DNA of 5,726 bases from Bradyrhizobium sp. GTDB taxonomy: Bacteria; Pseudomonadota; Alphaproteobacteria; Rhizobiales; Xanthobacteraceae. Shown piece by piece: positions 1 through 5,435 of this stretch. The position numbers were made by a program, and so were the translations under genes. The notes under the pieces were generated by a model. The model made no database searches, was not told the origin of the DNA, and saw only the letters and a program-made list of their open reading frames with translations. Position 1 is the first letter of the stretch; each line of letters begins with the position of its first letter. The stretch spans positions 1 through 5,726 of the forward strand of contig JAICIT010000197.1 in assembly GCA_025960445.1 (NCBI GenBank), written 5' to 3'.

Positions 1-788
1 CGCTCGATATGGTCGGCGGTTCGTGAGAAGTCGTAGGGCGAGCCAACCAGCGGACACAATGGCGGCACCACGTAGTACTCGATATCCGGAGCAAGTCCTT
101 CCAATTCGGCAACCAACTGACGGGCGATCAGGAGGGTCAGCGCATGCAACGCATTGGCGACCGCGCCGACTGGCGGCGTATGTGTCGAGCAGGCGTAGCC
201 GGTCGGCAGAACGATCAACCGTCGCGCGCCCTTCGCGACCGCGACCCTGATCGGCGTGTTCGAGGAGATCGCGCCGTCCGCCAAATAGAAATCCTTGTAC
301 CGGACCGGAGCGAAAGCGCCGGGTATCGCGGTGGAGGCGATGATCGCCTGAACCGCGGGACCATCCGAGAGCACCACGCTGTCGCCCGAAACAATATCCG
401 TCGTGACAATGTGAACCGGTAGCTTGGCATCCTGCAGATCGCGATACGGCAGATTGTCGTCGAGCAGTTTCTGAATCCCGTCATGTGGAATCAGGAAATC
501 GCGGCGCCAGAGAAATCCCAGCAGCGTTCGCCAGGTGACCGGAAAGACATCGTGCCGCTGCAAGCCGCGCCAGATCGTCTCCAGTTGCAGAACGCCTTTC
601 AGCGTGGGATCGCCAGCGTAATAGGCGCCGTTCAAGGCGCCGACGCTGGACCCAACCACCATGTCCGCCGATATGTCGTGGGCAGCCAGCGAATGCATCA
701 TGCCGACCTGAATCGCGCCAAAGCTGCCGCCACCGGCGAACACAAACGCCGTTTTGGCCGATTCGGCTTGATCAGATACCAGGGAAAT
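1..788 (-). CDS. Patatin-like phospholipase family protein, C-terminus cut by the left window edge
   Basis: This is predicted to be a serine acyl hydrolase of the patatin/RssA type that cleaves acyl esters of membrane lipids; the actual substrate is unknown. Numbering from the ATT at 788, the first strand TAFVFAGGG is at residues 13-21, followed by GGGSFG (19-24). The nucleophile elbow GSSVG (46-50) makes Ser48 the catalytic serine. The second dyad residue is Asp171 in LADGAISSNTP. These elements come in the order and spacing of a patatin domain. No signal peptide or membrane segment is seen. The frame stays open to base 3, so at least 262 codons are present and the C-terminus is missing. The start is unresolved: there is no in-frame ATG, GTG or TTG before GTG at 743, which would delete half of the first beta strand. 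ATT at 788 lies 8 bases after GGGAG (797-801), and CTG at 782 is another option. The oxyanion loop has Phe where many patatins have Arg or Lys. The gene follows fpr on the same strand after 154 bases. Confidence 0.88.
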   Translation of the reverse strand, partial: MSLVSDQAESAKTAFVFAGGGSFGAIQVGMMHSLAAHDISADMVVGSSVGALNGAYYAGDPTLKGVLQLETIWRGLQRHDVFPVTWRTLLGFLWRRDFLIPHDGIQKLLDDNLPYRDLQDAKLPVHIVTTDIVSGDSVVLSDGPAVQAIIASTAIPGAFAPVRYKDFYLADGAISSNTPIRVAVAKGARRLIVLPTGYACSTHTPPVGAVANALHALTLLIARQLVAELEGLAPDIEYYVVPPLCPLVGSPYDFSRTADHIE

Positions 789-871
789 GTCGTTCGCTCC
801 CGCACGGACGCGCGCGGAAACGTCGCGCGATCCCGGCTGTGGTTATAGCAGCCGAGGGAGTGTCCGCGCCA

Positions 872-888
872 TCAACAATGATTGTTGA
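872..888. promoter_or_regulatory. Perfect 17-base palindrome, candidate operator upstream of the patatin gene
   Basis: TCAACAATGATTGTTGA has two perfect 8-base arms around one central base. After two mismatched pairs the symmetry resumes for five more pairs (865-869 with 891-895), giving an imperfect 31-base dyad. It lies in the 154-base gap after fpr, 84 bases upstream of the ATT candidate start of the patatin gene. No T-run follows the dyad on either strand, so a DNA-bound dimeric regulator is a better explanation than a terminator. The AT-rich core with TTGTTGA arms is the kind of site used by GntR-type repressors. The regulator itself is not in the window and this assignment is inferred. 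Confidence 0.5.
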
Positions 889-942
889 CCGCGCGCATAT
901 CGATTGATCGGACGCCTGAGAGCGGTGCAGCGGCTCGGAAAA

Positions 943-1716
943 TCAACGTTCCACGAACGCCTTCTCGATCACGAAATGGCCGGGCTCGCTGTTGCTGCCC
1001 TCGACAAAGCCACTCGCCTCGAACATCTGCCGAAGCTCTTCCAGCATCGCCGGGCTGCCACACATCATGATGCGGTCGTTTTCAATATCGAGCGGCGGCT
1101 GGCCGATATCGTTAAACAATTGTTCTGATGTGATCAGGTCGGTGATGCGGCCGCGGTTGCGGAACGGCTCGCGGGTGACGGTCGGATAATACGAAAGCTT
1201 GTCGGTCAGGAGCTGCCCGAATAATTCGTCCTCCTGCAACTTCTCCACCAGTTGCTCGCCGTAGGCGAGCTCGGAAACCTGTCGGCAGCCGTGCACGAGA
1301 ACGATGGATTCGAACCGCTCGTAAACGTCGGGGTCCTTGATCAGGCTGGCGAACGGCGCCAGACCCGTTCCGGTCGACAACAGCAATAGGCGCTTGCCCG
1401 GAATCAGATTGTCGGAGATCAGCGTGCCGGTGGCCTTGCGGCCGACCAGGATGGTATCGCCCTGCTTGATTTGCTGTAGTCTCGAGGTCAGCGGCCCGTC
1501 GGCAACCTTGATGCTGAAGAACTCCAGCTCGTCCTCGTGGTTCGCGCTGGCCATGCTATAGGCGCGCATCAGCGGCCGGCCATCGACCTCCAGCCCGATC
1601 ATGGCGAACTGGCCGTTGAGGAAACGAAAGCCAGAATTGCGGGTCGCGGTGAAGCTGAAAAGGGTATCGGTCCAGTGCCGGACTGAAAGAACTTTCTCTC
1701 TATGGAAGGCGCTCAT
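943..1716 (-). CDS. fpr: Ferredoxin/flavodoxin-NADP+ reductase (FPR), complete, 257 aa
   Basis: This is a cytoplasmic FAD enzyme that moves electrons between NADP(H) and ferredoxin or flavodoxin, typically for Fe-S assembly, radical enzymes or oxidative-stress repair. The N-terminal FAD barrel (about 1-95) carries the flavin motif RAYS (51-54) and the loop GPLTS (74-78). The NADP-binding domain (about 100-257) carries GTGLAP (116-121), HGCR (142-145), TRE (181-183) and CGSPAML (219-225). The protein ends in GHFVIEKAFVER. The short tail after the aromatic residue, rather than a terminal Tyr, is typical of the bacterial FPR subclass found in alphaproteobacteria, and 257 residues is the usual length. 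The start is ATG at 1716; only a weak purine-rich stretch precedes it, with no strong Shine-Dalgarno. No ferredoxin or flavodoxin gene is adjacent, so the electron partner cannot be named. The ATP-grasp gene on the other side is divergent. I see no terminator after its TGA. Confidence 0.96.
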   Translation of the reverse strand: MSAFHREKVLSVRHWTDTLFSFTATRNSGFRFLNGQFAMIGLEVDGRPLMRAYSMASANHEDELEFFSIKVADGPLTSRLQQIKQGDTILVGRKATGTLISDNLIPGKRLLLLSTGTGLAPFASLIKDPDVYERFESIVLVHGCRQVSELAYGEQLVEKLQEDELFGQLLTDKLSYYPTVTREPFRNRGRITDLITSEQLFNDIGQPPLDIENDRIMMCGSPAMLEELRQMFEASGFVEGSNSEPGHFVIEKAFVER

Positions 1717-2034
1717 GTGTTCTGTTTTTTCCGATTGGTCTGACGTAGAACGAACGGGCTGCGCGGCCTCAAAGGAGGCAAAAACCCCTGCGGTGATTGA
1801 GGATTTCGCGTTTCAAGTAACGCAATATCGCAGATAGTCAACCAGGATGGACGCGCAACTGACCTGCCGGAAATCGTCGAAATTCATCTACCGTCAACAC
1901 TCGATAGATTTCGTCACCGGCCAACCGGAGAGGCGCAATTACCTTGCTGAATCCGGCGCGTTGCTGGCACTAAGTTGCGGAGAGCAAGCTGAGATCTAGC
2001 CTGCCACTTGGGATCCACCTGGGACGAACCAGTC
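1717..2034. other. Divergent spacer between fpr and the ATP-grasp gene
   Basis: This 318-base stretch should hold the promoters of fpr (minus) and of the ATP-grasp gene (plus), but I found no convincing -35/-10 pair for either. It contains a small inverted repeat GCCTC-AAAG-GAGGC (1766-1779) in the fpr leader. Directly ahead of the ATP-grasp ATG it contains an 11-base tandem repeat (2004-2024, listed separately). Open frames here are short and lack coding character. No tRNA-like or other structured RNA was recognised. Confidence 0.6.
2004..2024 (+). repeat. Two tandem CCACYTGGGA repeats, 11-base period, ahead of the ATP-grasp start
   Basis: CCACTTGGGA (2004-2013) and CCACCTGGGA (2015-2024) differ at one base and start 11 bases apart, about one helical turn. 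Each core is a quasi-palindrome, CCANNTGG. The pair ends 10 bases before the ATG at 2035. If translation began at the TTG at 2008 the repeats would be mostly coding. A regulator bound here would sit on one DNA face over the start region, but this role is inferred and a chance repeat is possible. Confidence 0.35.
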
Positions 2035-2979
2035 ATGCTTAACGGCTCACGCATATTCCTCGAAGCCATAAGGAAATACTGCGCTACGCACGGCATTCAA
2101 ATCGAGTTCAGATCGGCGGGATGGCTGGCGGTGATGCGGCGCGGAGCCAAGCAACATCTGGCATTTGGATATGATCTTGGACTGAACAGTTCGGTTGCGC
2201 ACCGGATCGCGAACGACAAGGCCGCGACAGCGGAGGTTTTGCAGGCCTGCGGTATTGCCTGCGTGCCGCACGCGGTGTTTTTCAATCCGCAAATGAACGA
2301 GGTCATGCGTCCGCAAGCGTCATGGAAAGCGATGATTGCTCTTCTGAGGGAGAATCCGAGCGGCGTCGTCGTTAAGCCGAATGAAGGCACAAGCGGCAAC
2401 TCCGTATTCAAGGTTTCCACCGAGCCTGAGCTTGAACTTGCCGCGCACAGGATTTTCTCGTCAAATCCCAGTCTCGCGATTTCGCCTTGGCTCGATATCC
2501 AAGACGAGGTCCGCGTGGTGCTGATGGATCACCGCCCGCTTGTCGTTTACAGCAAGAGCCGGCCCGCAATCGTGGGTGACGGCGTCCGCTCGGTACTTGA
2601 ACTGGCGCTTGCGGACACGCCTTCCGAGAGCCGGTCGACCGTGTTTAACGACATGATCGACGATCTTGATAGCGCCACTCTGAACAGCATTCCACCGCGC
2701 GGCGAGCGACGGGTATTGGGCTGGCGCCATAACCTCGACAAGGGAGCGCAACCGGTTCTTCTCGGGGAAGGAAAAATCCGGGACGATTGTGCGGAACTCG
2801 CCGCACAAGCCGCGAATGCGATCGGAATCCGGTTCAGCTCGATCGACGTTGTCAAGGTCAACGGCGCTTGGAAGATCCTCGAAATCAATTCGGGGGTCAT
2901 GATGGAGGCACTGGGCAGACTGCATCCTGAACTGGTCTACGCCGCCTACGGCGCGGCCCTGGACAAGGTTTTCGAGTAA
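2035..2979 (+). CDS. Stand-alone ATP-grasp ligase, cyanophycin-synthetase-like, 314 aa
   Basis: The product is predicted to be a cytoplasmic carboxylate-amine ligase that activates a carboxyl group as acyl phosphate with ATP. Its substrates are unknown. From the ATG at 2035 it shows ANDKAA (Lys62) followed by a helix and GIACVPH. Next come VVVKPNEGTSG (111-121, nucleotide-binding Lys114 and Gly-rich loop), DEVRVVL (157-163) and PAIVGDG (177-183). IPPRGERR (219-226) and RHNLDKG (231-237) follow. The metal site is Asp271 with LEINSG (Glu283 and Asn285). This order, especially the GDG segment, the PPxGER segment and the following N-L-x-x-G, resembles the ATP-grasp half of cyanophycin synthetase and GshF-type ligases. 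There is no Mur-ligase or glutamate-cysteine-ligase domain. An in-frame TTG at 2008 would add nine residues; neither start has a good Shine-Dalgarno, and ATG is preferred. It converges on the binding-protein gene with a 6-base gap, so no operon partner is seen. Confidence 0.87.
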   Translation: MLNGSRIFLEAIRKYCATHGIQIEFRSAGWLAVMRRGAKQHLAFGYDLGLNSSVAHRIANDKAATAEVLQACGIACVPHAVFFNPQMNEVMRPQASWKAMIALLRENPSGVVVKPNEGTSGNSVFKVSTEPELELAAHRIFSSNPSLAISPWLDIQDEVRVVLMDHRPLVVYSKSRPAIVGDGVRSVLELALADTPSESRSTVFNDMIDDLDSATLNSIPPRGERRVLGWRHNLDKGAQPVLLGEGKIRDDCAELAAQAANAIGIRFSSIDVVKVNGAWKILEINSGVMMEALGRLHPELVYAAYGAALDKVFE

Positions 2980-2985
2980 GCCAAG

Positions 2986-3915
2986 CTAATTGCTCGATGC
3001 GTCGCTATCGTTGAGGACCTTGAAGGCTTCTTCGAGTTGCGGGGAAATCTCGACGTTGAGCTTTTCGCCGGTGGGGAGGCGCGACACGAACCATTTGTTG
3101 TACAGCGGGATCAGATCGCGGTTCGAACCGAGCTTGCGAAACGCCCGTTCCACCACGGCCGCCATCTGCGGCTCGCCCTTGCGAAACATGATGCCGTAAG
3201 GATCGTAGGACAGATAATCGCCGGTGACCCGAAACGAGTTCTGCGCCTTGTGCCGCGCGATCAGACCGTAAAGCAGGATATCGTCGGTCGCGAACGCGTC
3301 GGCCTTTCCGTCCACCAGCTTCTGGTACGATTGTTCGTGATCATCGGCGGTGACGATGCTCATTCCGAGCGCAAACTTCTTGTCCAGCGCATGTATCGCC
3401 TGTTCGTTGGTCGTGCCCTTCGTCACGACGACCGTTTTACCCTGCAGGTCTTTCGGCCCCGAGATCGGCGAGGCTTTGGGCACCATCAGCTTGGTGCCGG
3501 CCACGAACATGAGAGGCGAGAACGCCACCAGCTTGCCGCGCTCGGCATTCGCTGTGGTCGATCCGCATTCGAGGTCGATTTTGTTCTGCGTCACCGCCGG
3601 AATTCGGTCGTCGGAGGTGACCTTGACATATTCGATGCGCAAGTCGGCGTCGTCGACTTCCGCGCCGATCTCATCGACGATGGCCTGGCAAAGCTCCAGG
3701 CTGTATCCGATCGGCCGGTTGGCCTGATCGAGAAATGAAAACGGCGGCGAGCTCTCGCGATAGCCGAGCCGCACCACATGCGTCCTTTTGATGTTGGCAA
3801 GCGTCGGGCTCAGGCCTTCGCTGCCACCGGTCTGCGCTGCGGCGGCCGTCGTCATTAAAACCAGGGCCGCGAGCACGATGGTCGCCGGCACGCAGCGCCT
3901 CAGGAGATAGCCCAT
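2986..3915 (-). CDS. Periplasmic amino-acid binding protein (SBP family 3, GltI-like), 309 aa
   Basis: This is predicted to be a secreted binding protein for an acidic or polar amino acid, most like the glutamate/aspartate protein GltI. A Sec signal peptide is clear: basic RR (6-7), a hydrophobic core (about 9-21) and likely cleavage after Ala27 in TAAAAQ. There is no lipobox, so it should be soluble. VVRLGYRESSPPFSF (47-61) begins lobe 1. ECGSTTANAER (116-126) is the GltI-type ligand segment, with Arg126 expected to hold the ligand carboxylate. VVVTKGTTNEQ (162-172) begins lobe 2, and FATDD (208-212) supplies the acidic residue for the amino group. Cys76 and Cys117 could form a disulfide. 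The length is normal. It is the second gene of an operon, 10 bases after the symporter stop, with a strong Shine-Dalgarno overlapping that stop. No ABC permease or ATPase is nearby, so its membrane partner may be the symporter or a distant ABC transporter. Confidence 0.93.
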   Translation of the reverse strand: MGYLLRRCVPATIVLAALVLMTTAAAAQTGGSEGLSPTLANIKRTHVVRLGYRESSPPFSFLDQANRPIGYSLELCQAIVDEIGAEVDDADLRIEYVKVTSDDRIPAVTQNKIDLECGSTTANAERGKLVAFSPLMFVAGTKLMVPKASPISGPKDLQGKTVVVTKGTTNEQAIHALDKKFALGMSIVTADDHEQSYQKLVDGKADAFATDDILLYGLIARHKAQNSFRVTGDYLSYDPYGIMFRKGEPQMAAVVERAFRKLGSNRDLIPLYNKWFVSRLPTGEKLNVEISPQLEEAFKVLNDSDASSN

Positions 3916-3918
3916 GGC

Positions 3919-3927
3919 TCACCTCCT
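3919..3927 (-). promoter_or_regulatory. Nine-base Shine-Dalgarno of the binding-protein gene, overlapping the symporter stop
   Basis: On the minus strand AGGAGGTGA matches the 16S anti-Shine-Dalgarno over nine bases and ends 3 bases before the ATG at 3915. Its first two bases lie inside the symporter TAG (3926-3928). This fixes the binding-protein start. It also suggests that ribosomes ending the symporter re-initiate here, with the binding protein made in larger amount than its upstream neighbour. Confidence 0.75.
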
Positions 3928-5227
3928 AAGCAGGGCCGGCCTGCAGGCCCGGCAGTTCACCGGGGATCAGGTCCGGCGGCACGGCGTCATCGGGACCAAG
4001 CGCGGGCTCCGGCGCCAGTTCGCCCTCCCACTTCGCGACGACGGAGGTCGCGAGCGAGTTGCCGATCACGTTGGTGGCACTGCGTCCCATGTCAAGGAAG
4101 GTATCGATTCCCATGATCATCAGCAGGCCCGCCTCGGGAATTCCGAACTGGCTCAAGGTCGAGGCAATCACGACCAGGGAAGCGCGGGGCACGCCCGCCA
4201 CGCCTTTTGAGGTGATCATCAACGTGGCCAGCATCGCAAGCTGCGTGCCGAGCGACATTTCGATGTGATAGGTCTGCGCGATGAAGATGCTGGCAAACGT
4301 GCAATACATCATCGTGCCGTCGAGGTTGAAGGAATAGCCGAGCGGGAGCACGAAGCTCGAGATCCGGGATGAGGCGCCGAAACGGTTGAGGCCCTCCAGC
4401 GTCTTGGGATAGGCGGCTTCCGAACTCGCCGTCGAGAACGCGATCATCAGCGGCTCGCGGATCAAATGCAGCAGGCGGCTGTATCTGGGGCCGATAACGA
4501 CGAAACCGACGACCACAAGTATGGCCCACAAGATCAGCAGCGACAGATAGAAGCCGCCCATGAAGACCACTAGCTTCCACAATACGCCAAGACCGTTCTT
4601 CGACACGGTTGCCATGATCGCCGCCCAGACCGCGATCGGAGCGAACAGCATCACGTAACCTGTGACCTTCAGCATGATATGACCGAGGTCATCGATCACT
4701 GAAAGTATCTGCTTGGAGCGCTCCGGCATCGCGCCGAGTGCCACCGAGAAGAACACCGCGAACACCACGATCTGCAGGATTTCGTTCTGCGCCATCGCAT
4801 CCGCGATCGAGGTCGGAATCAGGTGCGTCAGGAATTTCTCGATCGAGAACGCCGATACGGGCAATCCCGTCGCTTGCGCCTTGTCCGGCAGCGTGCCCGG
4901 GAAATTCGCGCCCGGCTGCAAAAGATTGACCATGATCAGGCCGAGCAGCAGCGAGACAAATGAGGCGCTGACAAACCAGCCCATGGTCTTGGCGAATATC
5001 CGCCCAAGCTTGGCCCCGGTTCCCATATGGGCGATGCCGCCCACCAGCGTCGCAAACACCAGAGGCGCGATGATCATCTTGATCAGCCGCAGGAACAACA
5101 TCGCGATCAGGTTGACCGCCGCCGCAATGTCGGCCCGGCTGTCGGGAAGATAGCTGAACACCAGCGTGCCCATCACGATGCCAAGCGCCATCGCGATCAG
5201 GATGTATTGCGTAAACCTGTTCGACAT
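3926..5227 (-). CDS. Dicarboxylate/amino acid:cation symporter (DAACS family, GltP-like), 433 aa
   Basis: This is an inner-membrane secondary transporter for an acidic amino acid or C4-dicarboxylate. From the ATG at 5227 there are hydrophobic helices at about 7-26, 37-60, 80-103, 150-165, 183-207 and 215-246. Then come hairpin 1 with the Ser-rich STASSEAAYP (265-274), helix 7 with NLDGT (301-305), hairpin 2 with SKGVAGVP (340-347) and helix 8 (about 370-398). Helix 8 keeps Asp379 and Arg382, which align with the residues that bind the amino group and side-chain carboxylate in GltPh, and this favours aspartate or glutamate. Asn390 replaces a sodium-binding Asp, as in proton-coupled GltP. The tail (401-433) is Pro-rich and probably cytoplasmic. 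An upstream ATG at 5269 would add 14 residues, but its GGAG is too close; 5227 has GGGGGG at a suitable distance. It is the first gene of an operon with the binding protein. Confidence 0.95.
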   Translation of the reverse strand: MSNRFTQYILIAMALGIVMGTLVFSYLPDSRADIAAAVNLIAMLFLRLIKMIIAPLVFATLVGGIAHMGTGAKLGRIFAKTMGWFVSASFVSLLLGLIMVNLLQPGANFPGTLPDKAQATGLPVSAFSIEKFLTHLIPTSIADAMAQNEILQIVVFAVFFSVALGAMPERSKQILSVIDDLGHIMLKVTGYVMLFAPIAVWAAIMATVSKNGLGVLWKLVVFMGGFYLSLLILWAILVVVGFVVIGPRYSRLLHLIREPLMIAFSTASSEAAYPKTLEGLNRFGASSRISSFVLPLGYSFNLDGTMMYCTFASIFIAQTYHIEMSLGTQLAMLATLMITSKGVAGVPRASLVVIASTLSQFGIPEAGLLMIMGIDTFLDMGRSATNVIGNSLATSVVAKWEGELAPEPALGPDDAVPPDLIPGELPGLQAGPA

Positions 5228-5236
5228 TTCAAAGCC

Positions 5237-5261
5237 CCCCAACTCCGGCAGGTGGGGAGTT
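5237..5261 (-). promoter_or_regulatory. Overlapping inverted repeats in the symporter leader, next to its ribosome site
   Basis: In the leader, AACTCC (5241-5246) can pair with GGAGTT (5256-5261) around a 9-base loop. Alternatively CCCCA (5237-5241) can pair with TGGGG (5253-5257). The two pairings exclude each other, and the second uses part of the G-run (5235-5240) that is the likely Shine-Dalgarno for the ATG at 5227. The stems are short, so a regulatory role is only a possibility. Confidence 0.3.
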
Positions 5262-5339
5262 TGGCACATCTCCGTCCCGACGCAACAAGCTTGACGAGCC
5301 GATCCCGTTAGCCTCCAAATTCCCGATTGAAATCAAACT

Positions 5340-5359
5340 CCGGTGCGCGGCGGCACCGG
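5340..5359. repeat. GC-rich inverted repeat, 7-base perfect arms
   Basis: CCGGTGC (5340-5346) and GCACCGG (5353-5359) are exact inverted copies around a 6-base spacer, mid-way in the divergent spacer. The plus strand then reads into a modest T-rich stretch (5368-5373), but no plus-strand gene ends just before it. A terminator is therefore unlikely and an operator or chance GC-rich hairpin is more plausible. Confidence 0.4.
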
Positions 5360-5424
5360 CAGCGCGATTATTTCTGCTCAAACGAATTTACTACGCGCTC
5401 GCCGCATCATAACGGCTGGAAATC

Positions 5425-5429
5425 GGGAG
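5425..5429 (+). promoter_or_regulatory. Shine-Dalgarno of the oxidoreductase gene
   Basis: GGGAG ends 6 bases before the ATG at 5436 and so selects that start. The nearer ATG at 5431 is only one base from this site and reaches TGA after two codons. Confidence 0.7.
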
Positions 5430-5435
5430 AATGTC

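Larger units (their letters stand above)
5228..5435. other. Divergent spacer between the symporter operon and the oxidoreductase gene
   Basis: This 208-base stretch must hold the promoters of the leftward symporter operon and probably of the rightward oxidoreductase. I could not assign a -35/-10 pair with confidence on either strand. It contains two inverted repeats, listed separately, and an A/T-rich patch around 5361-5390. No gene or RNA was recognised. Confidence 0.6.

Noticed and set aside
23..422. Overlapping plus-strand frames across the patatin gene
   Set aside because: They are Arg-rich shadow frames without motifs; the minus strand shows a complete patatin core.
920..936. Possible hairpin GAGC...GCTC after fpr as a terminator
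   Set aside because: Only four outer pairs form, the inside mismatches, and no T-run follows in the fpr direction.
1766..1779. Inverted repeat GCCTC-AAAG-GAGGC as a terminator
   Set aside because: It is followed by A's on the plus strand, not T's, no gene ends beside it, and the stem is only five pairs.
1766..1837. AAAGGAGG followed by GTG at 1793 giving a 15-codon plus-strand frame
   Set aside because: The spacing of about 13-14 bases is long, the peptide shows no recognisable character, and the GGAGG is explained as one arm of the inverted repeat 1766-1779.
3037..3738. Long plus-strand open frame (233 codons) opposite the binding-protein gene
   Set aside because: It is a shadow frame of a high-G+C gene. 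The minus-strand frame has a signal peptide and family motifs, whereas this one is rich in Arg/His with no recognisable domain.
5228..5269. Fourteen-residue N-terminal extension of the symporter from ATG 5269
   Set aside because: GGAG abuts this ATG with no spacer, and the extension (Cys, Pro and Gly rich) does not look like the start of the first helix; MSNRFTQY from 5227 does.
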